64,000 nucleotides of DNA from Symbiodinium natans (GCA_905221605.1 CAJNDS010002523.1:1958800-2022799), one strand, 5' to 3'; shown: positions 51,335-63,339, counted from the stretch's first letter. Notes: generated from the sequence alone by a model not told the origin. Translations and numbers: made by a program.

Positions 51335-51621
51335 CTGGCAAAACTGTGGAGCTTAGGGTTTAGGGTTTAGGGCTTAGGGCTTAGGGCTTAGGGCTTAGGG
51401 CTTAGGGCTTAGGGTTTAGGGTTTAGGGTTTCGGGGTTTCGGGGTTTCGGGGTTTCGGGGTTTTCGGCTTGAGGGTTATCAGAGTGCTGTTGTTGCACTT
51501 TTGAGACCAATCTCAAAGAGGCAGGTTTGAAGGCCCCTCCTGTCGAAGCCTTTGCCGAGCGTTGCAAGTTCTTCAACTTGAAGCTATAAGGACACGAAAG
51601 ACGCGGAGGGCTCAAAGCCAT

Positions 51622-51870
51622 GTTCTGGCGAGCGGTCGCGTTTGAAACTCATTTACTGGGACTCAGACTACTCCCTGAACTCTTTGGTTCTTCCCTCTGG
51701 GAAGCCGGCTTCAGGCGAGCAGTTGCGTTTTGAAATGGATTTCCATCTACTGGGAGTCAGACTACTCCCCGGACTCTTCGGTTCTTCCCTTATGGGAAGC
51801 CGAACTGGAAAAGACCTACTCAGACTCAGACTACGGGCGGCCATCTATGTATATCTCCTATTCCTAAGAA
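51622..51870. repeat. Imperfect tandem duplication (about 95 bp)
   Basis: The stretch GCGAGCGGTCGCGTTTGAAA...TACTGGGACTCAGACTACTCCC...TTCTTCCCT...GGGAAGCCG is repeated twice (51629-51705 and 51714-51800) with about 85% identity. No coding function clear. Confidence 0.7.
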
Positions 51871-51899
51871 CAGAATAAGGATATTCCTGGGCATCCTAG

Positions 51900-52374
51900 C
51901 TATTCAGTGTCTCGCTGTCGCAGGTGGGCAATCTCAGAGGATGACTGGCGGCATGTCAGGAAGAGACCCATGCACAGGTGGAAGACCACCATGGCCACGG
52001 ACATCCCTATCCCAAGCCATGCATACCATGCGCCACCGAAGAACACGATGTCAAGGAGGCCGATGATGAGCTCTGGGATGTCTTCCACGATGCGCAGTCC
52101 GATGTTCAGGGGTTGACGGAACTCTTGCAAGTCTTCCACATCCTCCTCCGTCAGCTGCAATGCGACGAAGACGTTGAAGAAGGAAAGCTCCAACGCAGCC
52201 GCCTGATTCACGATGCCACTCTCTCCCGGTGCCGGCAGGCGGAAGGTGATGCCAGCTGCCAGCACCCAGGAGCACATGGGCAGCACGGGGCACAGCATGG
52301 CCATTGCCAAGACGGCCTTTTCGCCGCCGAGGGCGCCCACGAGGAGGGTGATCGCCATGACAAGTGCCAGGAGC
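51900..52374 (-). CDS. Multi-pass membrane protein, C-terminal exon
   Basis: After an intron (about 52375-52458) the protein has at least four hydrophobic spans (LLALVMAITLLVGALGG, LAMAMLCPVLPMCSWVLAAG, VEDIPELIIGLLDIVFFGG, LGIGMSVAMVVFHLCMGLFL) and a short charged tail ending at a stop at 51900. No family recognised; the pattern is of a channel- or transporter-like integral membrane protein. Confidence 0.65.
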
Positions 52375-52458
52375 CTAGCAGCAACACAAGAATGCAAACG
52401 GTGCGCCCTTTTTACGATCCCGAATCCTAACCCTCAAAAAAGATAATAAGGGTACTAC

Positions 52459-52980
52459 CGGGAGTGCAAGGCACACAAAGAACAGGATGAAGCGGCCACG
52501 GAGTCGGCGACATTCGCCTGGTGGCTGTTCTGGCTGTTCGCTCAAAAGACGCTGCAGGTAGAACGCTGAAGTCCAGGCGATTGTTAAGCCGAAGGACACC
52601 AGGGCAGACACCCACAGGAAGTTGCTCAGAGCGGCGCAGCCAACCGCTGCGCAGCTCAGGTGCTGCATCTTGTAGATGTCATACCTGCCGCAGTTGTCCA
52701 ACTGATCCACGACGTGGCAGTTTGCGTTGTAGACCTCTGCATCCGCTTCGCAGGTGGCGTTGTCTTCCAAACCTGCCTGGCAGAGAGGCAGCCCAGGAAT
52801 GTCCGTGTCGGGCGGGCATTGGTAACTCTTCACGGGCATGAGCACACCCGAGCCGCAAGTCACCGAGAAGCTCACCAGGGTCGAGCGCTGGTAGGCCTCC
52901 ATTGCGTACAGCATCCTCGGCACTTCGGGGATACGGCAGCATGACTTTAAAGATTCAGGGCCGCAGGGGTTTGGTTGCAT
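52459..52980 (-). CDS. Multi-pass membrane protein, Cys-rich ectodomain exon
   Basis: Contains a Cys-rich, probably extracellular region (CRIPEVPRMLYAMEAYQRS, CPPDTDIPGLPLCQAGLEDN, NCHVVDQLDNCGRYDIYKMQ) followed by two hydrophobic segments (FLWVSALVSFGLTIAWTSAF and FILFFVCLALP). Donor CCCG|GTAGTA. Joining to the next exon at the obvious AG leaves a frame mismatch, so the exact junction is unresolved. Confidence 0.65.
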
Positions 52981-53019
52981 GAGCTCGGGGCTTTAAAGTG
53001 CGGGGCTTCTAGAAGGCTT

Positions 53020-53295
53020 AACGACTTCGGCAGCGAAGGTCGTGCCCGGCACAGACTTGTCTGTCCCAAGCGCTGCAAGATGCTGCAGCCACATGGGTAG
53101 TTCTCTAAATTAGGGTCTGTTTGGGCTCCCTATATAACACGGCCGAATACGGCACCCTGATAATAAGGACCAAAAAAGACCATAGTTTAGAGGAAGTACC
53201 CACATGTCAATCTTCCAGCTGGGTAGGCATTGCGAGAGGTACGATATGTTGACCGCCACAAGAGGTTCTGGCACATGTGAATGCGCCCGCCCCAT
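53020..53295 (-). CDS. Probable upstream exons of the membrane protein gene
   Basis: Two short open stretches: EPLVAVNISYLSQCLPSWKI (about 53190-53275, followed by donor GTGGGTACT) and MWLQHLAALGTDKSVPGTTF (about 53020-53095). Same strand and adjacent to the ectodomain exon. Exon edges are approximate. Confidence 0.45.
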
Positions 53296-53394
53296 TCTCC
53301 ACCTGCCCCCAAACCGTAGGGCCGTAAACCCTCTCAGACCCCAAAGCTCTAAAACCCTCCACCCTCAACTCTGATTAACCCTTGAACCCCCTAA

Positions 53395-53988
53395 TCAGAC
53401 CCCCCAAAAGCCCCTCCTAAACCCAAATCTCTGTCGTCCAAGAGGCGTTGAGACTAAGTTTCCCGACTCCAGAAGCATGTTGACGGCCAGGATGTAGGGC
53501 GATCGTTTCATTATCGTCCGCACCCTCATCACTCCAGCCTGTCCCCCTAAAGCTACGTGTTCCGCAGCCGTGGCTTTGCCAAAGGTCTGGGCGCTGGGCG
53601 TTGTTGCATCTGTTGGGTTTTTTGCGGTCCCAGCTGGTTCGGTGTTGGCCCTTCTCAGGCCGGCTGAAGCCGGAGGCGCCACCATGGCAAACTCAACCGG
53701 CATCGTGGGGTTTGCTGGGTTTGCTGAGCCCTGGCCTGCCCTGGACAGGCGTAACATTGCCTTTGGCCTGGTTCCCGAGCGTCGTTGGGCGTATTGGGCT
53801 TATTGCGCTTGGCTGTGTTGCCACAGATCCGGGTTCGCTGCCATCAGCCGCCCTGCCTGGTTCTGTGTTGGGCACGGGTGGAATGTCCGGAAGCGACACT
53901 CCATGTAACGGCCCAGATGATTCCTGTCCTGGATGACTTTGCCTGCCCTGGCCTTCTGCACCTCCTGCCCGGCACAACTGCTGGATCA
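53395..53988 (-). CDS. Low-complexity C-terminal region of the EAR-repeat gene (uncertain)
   Basis: Minus-strand frames here are Pro/Ser/Thr/Gly-rich (for example GVSLPDIPPVPNTEPGRAAD) and switch frame at least once. They follow the Ser/Thr-rich linker of the propeller gene, so they may be its disordered tail or 3' exons. No domain. Confidence 0.35.
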
Positions 53989-55300
53989 TCAGCACCGGCA
54001 CGGCCCAGCCGCCAAGTAGCCGCCCAGGGCGGCCAGAGACCAGGCGCCGATATCCGCAAAGGCGAACTCCGTGGCCTCCAGGGTCGAAGGAGCCTCGGTG
54101 CGGGTGCTGGAGCTGGTGCTGCTGGTCCTGGTGGCACTTGTGCTGGTGATGGTTCCGGTGGTACTAGTAGTGGTGCTGGTGCCCCACCGGTAGATGCTGG
54201 AGTCAACGTTGTAGGAAATATCGTCGCGAAAGCTGGCCAGTGCCAAGTACTGCACGCCATCAATCATGAGGGCGGACGCACCATGTGCTCCAAATGTCGG
54301 AATCTTTTGAATCTCCAAGAACGAGCTATCGCCAGAGTCCCACCTGTAGATTTTGGAGTCCTGGTAGAAGGAACCGGAAACCCAATCAAAGTGGTTGGCA
54401 ACTACCAAGTGCTGCACGCCATCACTGACGAAACCTGCCCAACTGCGTGCACCAACAGTCGGAATGGCCTGGATGACTTCAAACTCGTCGATAGCACTGC
54501 TCCACTTGTAGATCGTGGAGTCGGCGCCAGCGACTGCCAAGTGCTGCACACCTTCGATGGCGAAGGCATACCACCCGCGTGCGGCACTGGTTGGGAGCTT
54601 TTGGAATACCATAAACAAGTGCAACTCACTTTTCCATTTGTAGATGACGGAGTCAGAGTCAATGTCGAAGGAAGCTGGTTTGTAGCTGTTGGCGACTACC
54701 AGGTGCTGCACGCCGTCAATGGTAAAAGCCTCCCACCAGTATGCTCCATTGGTCGGGATACTCTGAAGTTCCACAAAGGATCCATTTACACCCCCCCCCC
54801 CCCCCCCCCCCCCCATTTGTAGACTTTCGAGGCAACGTTGTAGGTTTCCCCGTTGTAGTGATTCGCCACGGCCAAGTGCTGCACCCCATCTATCGAGAAA
54901 GCCGCCAATGCCATTGCTCCACTTGTCGAGATGTTTTGAAAAACTTCGAACATGCCACTGGCGTCATCCCACTTGTAGATCTTGGAGGCAATGTTGTAGT
55001 TCCCGGAATCGTCCCTGTGATTGGCCACGGCCAAGAACGGCACACCAGCTACGGTGAAGGATTGGGCTGCCGCTGCTCCATTGCTGGGGATTTTTTGCAC
55101 TTCCAGGAAGGAACCGCCTGCGCTATCCCACTTGCGGATTTGAACGTGATTGCTGTACGAGGAACCATTATAATACTGGGCCAGTGCTAAGTACTGCGCG
55201 CCATCCATGCTGAAAGCAGCCCATTGCCGTGCTCCGCTCGATGGAACGAGTTGAGCAAGCTCCATCTCGATGGCGCCGGCAGCCCCGAACACCACCGAAA
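53989..55300 (-). CDS. Seven-bladed EAR/EPTP beta-propeller protein, interrupted by a poly-G run
   Basis: Seven repeats of about 45 residues follow the EAR (EPTP) consensus, with F..xQxIPTxGA at the start, W..F.IDGVQHLxVAN in the middle and SxIYKW at the end. Three lie before the run (55260-54815) and four after it (54785-54170). Seven EAR units make a complete propeller, a protein-binding fold found in secreted or surface proteins such as LGI1. After blade seven comes a Ser/Thr-rich linker (TSTTTSTTGTITSTSATRTS). The 24-base G run at about 54790-54813 sits in the blade 3-4 junction, between VYKW and NGSF, and changes the frame. A start and signal peptide are not clear upstream (to about 55500). 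Confidence 0.8.
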
Positions 55301-55659
55301 GAAACCAGGGCTGTGACCGCCAGCTGCTGCGCATCGTACCAGCTGAACCCCATGAACTGAACTTTGCGCTTTGGGAGCCCAAACCCTCTTGAGCCGACGA
55401 AACACCGGGGTGACGGACATCCCACCCCGAGCACTAAGCCCGAGAACCTTCCTAAAACATCTTTCCATAGCTCCAAACACATATTTGCGACCACCTCGCA
55501 GCTCGCTTAGCAACGATGCTCATAGTGGAAGCGCAGCTCTATATGGCCGTGACAAGTGCCGGACAAGCTCAGCAGCCTCCGATTTCAGTTCTGACTGTCT
55601 AATCGCCTATTGAGCTATAGAAGACTTGTTCTAGGTAAACCCTACACCCTACATCCTCT

Positions 55660-55730
55660 CTGCCACTGCTAGTCCCGCCTGCCGGGCCAAGCCGAAAAAG
55701 AAAACGGGGCACTTCTTGATGAAGTCCTCT
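55660..55730 (-). CDS. Candidate small exon
   Basis: Minus strand reads KEDFIKKCPVFFFGLARQAG and continues LAVAE, in a unique island after repeat-free sequence. Edges uncertain. Confidence 0.45.
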
Positions 55731-56441
55731 TTTGCACATGGGGGGGTGTTCAAAATTGTAGGGAGAGAGGAGGGACGGGGGGGGGGGTTCGGTGTTTTAG
55801 GCTGCCAAAGGGCTTGTAGTTTAGACCCAATCTGCTCCTTTCCGGTAGTATTCTCGGCATTCTTCTGAATCTCCGCTATCGCATAGAGTCAGTCCACTTG
55901 CAGTCTTGCAGTTTTGCCTTGGAAATTCTTAGGTGCCCCAAACCCTAAACCCTACTTAGGATGATTTCAGCAATTCCAAAAACAGCCCTCGAGGCTGCTC
56001 TCAGCGTGGTGGTACAGGCCTGCGTCATGCGGGGGGGGGGGGGGCTCCCTACCATAAACCCTAAACCACCCTCAACCCTCAACCCTAAACCCGAAACCCT
56101 AAACCCTAAAAACCCCAAAGCCTGGCTTAGGAACCCCTGACATGGGAGTCCCCACCCTTGACGCGGGTTTGGGGCTCCCTGGGATGGACTGGCAACCCTA
56201 AAGCCGACACCCGAAACCCTTAAACCCTAAACCCCTAAACTTTTAAAGCCTAAACATCCCCACAAACTAAACCCTTAAACACCTAGAGCTTGAAGCCGCG
56301 ATGGCATCTCCTGATTGTCTACTTGCTGGGTGATGAATGTAATTGGGGCTTGTGACCTAGCGCAGGGTTTGTGGGGGGCACCCCCATAGACTGCAAACCC
56401 TAGACCTAAACCCTGAACTATGAACCCTAAGCTTTCAAATC

Positions 56442-56504
56442 CTTCGCGTTCTCCGTGGCTGCGTCTATCGCAGGGCCGAGTGGCAGCTCCATGTCTTTGA
56501 ACTC
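56442..56504 (-). CDS. Small exon, phase 0 (63 bp)
   Basis: 21 codons: EFKDMELPLGPAIDAATENA plus K. Acceptor ACCGGCGGAG; the donor position reads AAG|GATTTG, a GA donor, a non-canonical type reported in dinoflagellates. Repeat of CCCTAA type on the left and GGGGTTT type on the right. Confidence 0.55.
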
Positions 56505-56778
56505 CTCCGCCGGTTTGGGGTTGTGGGGTATTGGGGTTTTGGGGTTTTGGGGGCTTCGGGTGTGTGCGTGTGAAGCTTAGCTTGAAGTTTCTAGTACGAG
56601 GCTTGTGGGGCTACGAAGCCTCAACGCGCGTCAATCGCCTGAAGCCTCCGGCAAGTCTCAGTTCTCCAAACGGGGTTGTTGGATCCCGGAAACCCTGAAC
56701 CATAAACCTTAAACCATAAACCCTAAACCCTGACCATGACATCGGACCACTGTTCATTCAAAGCAAAAACCCCGGAGC

Positions 56779-56823
56779 CTCTTGGATGATGTCGCCACGC
56801 ATCAGGCACTCGACGGATTGCTC
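56779..56823 (-). CDS. Small exon, phase 0 (45 bp)
   Basis: 15 codons, EQSVECLMRGDIIQE. Acceptor GCGGTCTCAG; donor GAG|GCTCCG (GC type). TTTAGGG repeat starts 17 bp to the right. Confidence 0.5.
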
Positions 56824-57367
56824 CTGAGACCGCAGCCTAGGGTTTAGGGCTAAGGGTTTAGGGTTGAGGGTTTAGGGTTTGTAGGGTTCAGGGTTTATAG
56901 GGTTTTTGGGGTTTATAGGGTTTAGGGTTTCGGGTTTAGGGTTTAGGGTTCCAGAGGCCCTAGAAAGCGCCCTGAAGCCTGTGCCTCCACATATATTTGA
57001 ATCCCATTCCACATGCGAAACCCCTATGAGGAGCGCTACGGAAACCCTAACAAATCCGCAATGATGCCCTCAACTAAACCCAAGAGTAACCTAGGAATCA
57101 AAGGGGAACCCTTTTGGGTTTGATCCCTAAACCCTGTGAGAAAAACAAAGGGTGCCGTGTTTAAAGGGGCTCATCAGGGAACCTAAACCCCAAAAAAGAG
57201 GACTGAGGGCCTCCTCTGGGTCCTAGTTCCACCTTGTACCATCCCAAGCCCACAGAACCCTGACACCCTGAAACCCTATAACCTTTGCCCCCAAAACCCG
57301 AAACACCCTGAAGCCCTAAAAACCCAAAACCCTAAGCCCTCAAAGCCCTAAACACCCTAAGCCCCAC

Positions 57368-57418
57368 CTCTGGCAGAGCGAACGTTGTGCGGTCTCGCGA
57401 AGCAAGCAACCCGCACAG
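57368..57418 (-). CDS. Small exon, phase 0 (51 bp)
   Basis: 17 codons, LCGLLASRDRTTFALPE. Acceptor CAAAACCCAG; donor GAG|GTGGGGCTTAGGG, running into telomere-like repeat. Confidence 0.55.
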
Positions 57419-58162
57419 CTGGGTTTTGGGTGTAGGGCTTAGGTTGTGAGTGGCAAAACCCGACAGCAAATCATGCCCCAACCCGAAACCCCCAAGCCCA
57501 ACACCCTAGACCAAAATTAAACCCTAAACCCAAACCCGAAACGTTCAGCCCCCAAACCCCAGAACCCAATGCCCCAGGCCTAGAACCCTCAAATCTTAAC
57601 CTTGAAACAATTACACCCTAAACCCCTAAACCCTAAACCATAAACCCTAAACCCATATTTCATGAACACGAAACCCATATTTCATGAACAGTAGCTAAGG
57701 AGACTCTTCGAGGGAGAGGTCTTTTGTGCTGCGACTCCTGGGCTTGGGCAGCCGAGGCTTGGCCGATCTCAATGTCTGACCTTGCGTTAGGAGTCTAGGG
57801 TTTAGGGTTTAGGGTTTAGGGTTTAGGGTTTGGGTTTAGGGTTTAGGGTTTAGGGTTTAGTTTTAGGGCCTTGAACTCTCTATCCCAGAGCTCCACCAGG
57901 CATGGGATCCCCAGTAAACTCGGCGTGGAAGAGGGCTGTTGGGGGGCTACCCGGGCTTAAGGGGGTCTTGTACCCTTCACTTTACACCCCTCGAAACCCT
58001 ACAACCTACAACCCCAAGCCCTAGGACTCTATGACCCTAAACCCTGCCAAAAAAAAAAAACAGCCCGCCAAAACCCTGAAAGCCTAAGCTCCAAACCCTT
58101 GAAACGACATACCCGAAAAACTCTAGAAACCCCCCAAGTCACCCTAAAAAAAACCCAGGCCT

Positions 58163-58238
58163 CGCCCCACACAGGTAGCTCACGGCGGCCACCATCTTCG
58201 TGGAGAGGTACCCCGACAGGGACTTGAACATGGCCTCT
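58163..58238 (-). CDS. Candidate small exon
   Basis: Minus strand reads EAMFKSLSGYLSTKMVAAVS. High G/C third positions. A 21-base G run starts 8 bp to the right, so the acceptor side is unreliable. Confidence 0.45.
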
Positions 58239-58944
58239 TGTGGGGTGGGGGGGGGGGGGGGGGGGGTAGGGTTTTTCGGGGTTTTTGGTGTTTTGGGTTG
58301 GTTTGGGGTTTTTTTTGGAGCTTTTTGGGTATTAGGATTGTTTGGGCTTTTGGGGGGTTTGGGGGGGTTGGGGTTTTGGGGGGTTTGGGGGGGTTTTGGG
58401 GGCAGGGGTTTTAGGGGGGTTTGTGGGGTTTAGGGCTTATGTTTTAGTTTTGAGGGTTTTAGGGCCTTCGGCTTTGTAGTTTTTGTAGGGTTTTAGGAAG
58501 GTTGGCGGGCATTCCAGGATGTGGCCGCCCCATCCCCCCCCCGCCCTCCCCCCCCCCCCCCCCCCCAAAAAAAAAAAAAAAAAACTAAACCCTAAACCCA
58601 AAAAAAAAAAACTAAACCCTAAACCCAAAAAAAAACTTCCAGCGGCTTGGGGCGGGCTTGGGATTTTTGGGGCAGCCTGTCTAGGGCCCGAAACCCTTAA
58701 GTCATCTGAAGCCCGTAGACCATCTAAGCCCTTTTGAACACTCAAGCCCTTAAACCCTTCCCCCTAAACCCTAAACCCTAAACCCTAAACCCTAAACCCT
58801 AAACCCTAAACCCCTTAAAACCTCCAAGCCCCTGGAGGCCCTTCCATGTCGTAAGGAACCCCGTAATATGTGAACTCTCCAGAAACCACAATACTGAAAG
58901 ATCCTACCAGATCCTACCTGGTCCTACCTCAAAGTAAGTTACTC

Positions 58945-58945
<1 letters not shown>

Positions 58946-58986
<41 letters not shown>
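58946..58986. repeat. (GA)n microsatellite
   Basis: About 20 GA dinucleotides, flanked by two diverged copies of a short sequence with ACCAGAAACCACAATA (about 58882 and 59013). Confidence 0.95.
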
Positions 58987-58989
<3 letters not shown>

Positions 58990-59064
58990 ATTATATACAG
59001 ATATATACACTCACCAGAAACCACAATAAAGATTCTACCTGGTCCGACCTCATAGAAAGTTATT

Positions 59065-59148
59065 CTAGGCAGCGTTTGCTTCCGCAAGCCGAGGGGCGCC
59101 ATAGACCAGCTCCCCCGCGCAGGCCGCGCAGTCCGTGCACAGCGTCAC
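59065..59148 (-). CDS. Terminal exon candidate
   Basis: 84 bp after acceptor CTCGGCCCAG, encoding VTLCTDCAACAGELVYGAPR and LAEANAA, then a TAG stop at 59065-59067. Could be the 3' end of the gene whose exons lie at 60.5-63.6 kb. Two CxxC-like cysteines (CTDCAAC) suggest metal binding, unproven. Confidence 0.5.
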   Translation of the reverse strand: MTLCTDCAACAGELVYGAPRLAEANAA

Positions 59149-60547
59149 CTGGGCCGAGCGGAGCGCGGTTCAGGGCTCAGGGTTTAGGGTTTATAGGGTT
59201 TAGGGTTTAGGGTTTAGGGTTTAGGGTTTAAGGTTTATAGAGTTTAGGGTTTGGGGCTTATAGGGTTTAGGTTTTAGGGTTTAGAGAGTGTAGGGTTTAG
59301 GGTTTATAGGGTTTAGAGTCTAGGGCTTAGGGCTCACGGCGTTTATGCCTCCGAGGTTAAGGAGGATGCGTGGTTGCTCCTGGGGTCTAGCTGTCTAACA
59401 GCGCGACGCAAGGTCGAGGGCTTCGGGGTTCTTAACTTGCAAACCCAAACCGGAGACCTGAGGTAGGGTTTGGGATTTGGGGTCCGGGGTTTGGGTTTTG
59501 GGGTTTGGGGGTTTAGGGTTTCATCTATAAGGCTGCCAAGACCTATGCAAGGAGTGCACACACGGCAAAGCCCTGCAAGGTTTAGGGTTTAGGGTCTAGG
59601 GTTTAGGGTTTAGGGCTTTGGGGTTTAGGGTTTAGGCTTTGGGGTTTAGGGTTTAGGGTTACGGTTTAGCCGCTTAGCCTCCCTGCGTAAACCCAATAAG
59701 CCAACAGAAAAAGGCCAAGCGAAACCGCAACTCGGTCAAGCGGCACAGGACTCGTGCCCCATGTCCGACGTGTGTGGCTCAAGGGCCAGATCCTAGAAGC
59801 CTAAGTCCCTAAACCCTGAGCCCCCGAAACCCTTGAACCCCAACCCTCCTAAACCCTAAGTTACAAGCTCTAAACGCCCAAATCCTAAACCACCTAAACA
59901 GCCACGAAGCCTGCATCCCTAAACCCCACATCCCCACGCAATATCCCCGATTCGGCCCTCCCAAAGCTCAGCGCGCGCTCGGAGCCGGCAGCAGCGCTGC
60001 GACGCGGAACCGCTGCTTTCTTCCAATGCTCAACTAGGATGGCCCTTAAAACCCTCGGAAAAATGTTCCCAATGTTATCCTCTTAAACCCAATAAGGGGA
60101 GAATAGAAAATATCCCAAGAGGTTCAGGCTCAGGGTGTAAAGCCTGGGTCTCGACGCCTGCCTTACGACCCCCCACACCCTGCAGCTGTAGGGTTTGACG
60201 TCGGGTTTTACAAGCCTTTTGGGGTCTTATATGGGGGTTTAGGGCTTAACGTAAAACCCCTAAACCCCAAATAGAATAAAGAGTACAGAGGTGCTTAAGG
60301 AAGGGAGGGGCGGGGGGAGGTCCCTGTGTCCAAGTGGGTTAGGGTTTTTGCTTTCGGGCCAGATGTGCCTCAAAAGCACCCTAAACGTTCCACCCTGAAA
60401 AACATAATATTTCTAACATCCTCTTAGGTTCTATATAAACAAAATGAAAGAAATTTTTCAAGGGGGATATAGGAGAAGCTCCACTGTGCTTACCCTAAAC
60501 CCTAAACCCTGAACCCTAAACCCTAAACCCTAAACCCTAAACCCCTG

Positions 60548-60650
60548 GCCCCAGCTTCTTGATCTTTTTCTGTGTCAGCCGCGTGCTGCGGCCTTCACGA
60601 GCTCGGGGCCCAGGACGGCTTCGAAGCTGGAGAGGATTTCCTCGGGGGTT
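60548..60650 (-). CDS. Candidate small exon
   Basis: Reads PEEILSSFEAVLGPELVKAA, then a stop; a second frame continues LTQKKIKKLG. Either a donor lies near AAGGCC or one base is lost. Helical, charged. Confidence 0.45.
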
Positions 60651-61441
60651 AGGTTTTAGGGCTTAGGGTTTAGGGTTTAAGGTGTAGGGTGTAGAGGGTT
60701 TAGGGTTTAGGGTTCAGGGTTCAGGGTTTAGGGTTTAGGGTTTAGCGTTTAGGGTTTAGGGTTTAGTGTTTAGGGTTCAGAGTTTAGCGGTCATGGAATG
60801 GGTTTGGGAGGTGAAAACCCTCCCTGTCTCCTTACACCCCAAAACGCTCTGCACCCGGGGGGGGGGGGGGTGGAGGGGCGAGCCCCGTGCCGCGCGAACT
60901 CAACCTCTCAATGTGGGTACCTGGGACCTCTAGAGCGACCTTTCGCAACAGCTCGGGCCATTTTTGCTTCTGGGGTTTTTGGGTGGCCCTTTTGCAACCC
61001 CCCACCGCCACCTGGACGTCTTTGAAACTCCTCGAACCCCCCACAACTCTGAAACAGCTTCGGTTCTCGGGTCATTTTGTGGGGACCCCTCTCGGTTGAG
61101 AAGCCAACATCCGGGTCCAAACACGCCCTCCGGAGGGCGTCAGATTTTTTAAGGTGCATGTTCAATCACGCGCGAGACCCGGCCGAATTTCGGCTCCTGA
61201 CGCAGGTTTTGGGTACCCCCCTGTCTTGGGTTTGGGGTTCAGGGTTTAGGGCTCTCCCAAGCCCCTAAGCCCTGAACCGTAGACCCCCCAAACCCCTCGA
61301 AGCATTCCCCGAACCCTAAACCCCAAACCCCTGAACCCCTAAAGCCCCAGACCCCAAAATCCCCTAAAGCCCCAGACCCAAAACCCCCAAACCCTACACC
61401 CTAAAAACTGAACCCTAGACCCCAAACCCCAAACCCGAAAC

Positions 61442-61494
61442 CGATCTCCTCCACTGCAAGCTGCATCTGGCGGCTCGCGGCCTCCCCAGCCGAG
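61442..61494 (-). CDS. Small exon, duplicate of 48130-48200
   Basis: Encodes SAGEAASRQMQLAVEEI. Donor GATCG|GTTTCGGG. Shorter than its partner by six codons in the middle. Confidence 0.5.
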
Positions 61495-61999
61495 GTTTGG
61501 GCTCTGAGGTCTGTTTTAGGGTTCATTGCTTAGGGTTCAGGGTTCAGGGTTTAGGGTTCATTGCTTAGGGTTCAGGGTTTAGGGTTTAGGGTTTAGGGTT
61601 TAGGGTTTAGGGTTTTGGGTTTCGGGCTTAGGGCTTAGGGTTTGAGGTTTCGGGTTTCGGGCTTCGGGTTTTGGGGATTGGGGTTCAGGGGCTTGGGTTT
61701 GAGTTTATGGGGGTTCAGGTGGAAGTTACCTTCATTATGGATTCCATGCCCTGCTTTACGGGTATGTAGCATGCCCTACTTTGGAGTAGACCCTGGAAAA
61801 AAGTATATACTTGTAAGGCATCAGTAGTAGCTATAATCGGAACATATCGGAACCCAGAACCAGAAAAAGTATCAAAGTATAGTACTCCAAAACCCAGTTT
61901 GGTAACAGGTCCACTCCAGGTAGGTCTCTTTAGCACAGGACCTTTGACCTCGGGGCTTCAACCCTAACCCTAAACCCCCAAAACCTATAAAGTTGAAGG

Positions 62000-62135
62000 G
62001 TCTTGAGGTTAGGGTTTGATAGGGGTTAATAGGGTTTAATAGGGGTTAATAGGGTTTAAGAGGGTTTAATAGGGTTTAACAGGGTTTAATAGGGTTGATA
62101 GGGTTGAATAGGGTTGAATAGGGGTTGAATAGGGT
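62000..62135 (+). repeat. (TAATAGGGTT)n-type array
   Basis: About a dozen 10-base units GGGTTTAATA / GGGTTGAATA, another lengthened variant of the telomere-like repeat. No gene. Confidence 0.9.
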
Positions 62136-63150
62136 TTAAGGCTCAACGCTTCTCAGCTGCGGGTCAGGATGTTAAAACAGGATTGTGGGCCGGTTGTTGG
62201 CTCGGGGATTCGAGCTTAAAGTCTGCTAGGGTCTAGCATTTAGGATGTAGGGTGTAGGGTGTAGGGTTTAGGGTTTAGGGTTTTGGGTCTAGGGTTTAGG
62301 GTTTCGGGTGTAGGGTGTAGGGTTTAGGGTTCAGGGCTTAGGGTTTAGGGTTGCGGGTTGAGGGTTGAGGGTCTAGGGTTTAGGGTGAAGGGTTTAGGGT
62401 GAAGGGCTTTAGGGTTTAGGGTTTGAGGTCCTCAACCCAACAGCAGAGGCTCCCGGACTTGGAGATTCAGGTGTTTGCATTGGGGGGGCGGGGGAGGGTC
62501 ATGAAGGCAGCAGCTGGCATGCCCCACGAGCCACATGAAAGTTCACGCCCCAAACAGGCCAACGGCGAAACTCCGACTTTGGGCTTAGGGTGCCAAGGTT
62601 GAGAGGGTTTGATTGTCCAAAAACCCTAAACCCTAAACCCCTTAGCCCTAAACCCCAAACCTTTGTTCGGCCCTGAATCGAAACACTAAACCCTATAAAC
62701 TCTGAACCCTATAAACCATACAAACCCTTTAAAAACACCTATAAACCTATGAACCCTATGAACCTTACAAACCCTATGAACCTTGTGCCTATAAACCCTA
62801 CAAACCTCATGAACCCTATAAACACCCTGCAAGAACTTTGTACCCTGTGACACTGTGTACCCTCTGTCAGGTCTGAACCCTACAAGCACCCTGTGAAACT
62901 AATGAACCCTATAAACCCAAATAAACTCTATTAATAAAAACCTTTCAAAAACCATACAAACCCTATCAGCCCGACGAACCCCACAAACCCCATGAACCCT
63001 AAACTACCTGCAAGAGTTGCAGCCGGAAGTCCGAGACAACACACACCTCAACCCCCAACCCTAATGCCCTACACCCTAAACCCTAAACCCCAAACCCTAA
63101 ACCCTAACCCTAAACCCTGCACCCAAACTCTACATCGCCAATTCCCCCAC

Positions 63151-63202
63151 CTCCTGCAGATGGGACTTCCGGCCCTCTGCGTCGAAGAGGAGGACATTCT
63201 TC
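63151..63202 (-). pseudogene. Duplicate of the DTEG exon (49631-49681), one base longer
   Basis: Encodes NVLLFDAEGRKSHLQE with DAEG in place of DTEG. It is 52 bp compared with 51 bp in the partner, so with the same splice sites it is out of frame, unless a different acceptor (GGAAG) is used. Confidence 0.45.
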
Positions 63203-63339
63203 CTGTCGCTGCTGAGAAGGACTTAACCTAATTTTAGGGGTTTAGGTTTTTGAAGGTTCAGGGCTCTAGCCTTTTTTAAGGGCTACCCTCAACCCTCAAC
63301 CTCGTTTTGGGTTAGAGCTTAAGTTTTCTCGGGTTCCTC

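Noticed and set aside
59774-59784. Second spliced-leader relic (TGGCTCAAGG)
   Set aside because: Only about ten bases agree and the upstream part of the leader is absent; chance is likely.
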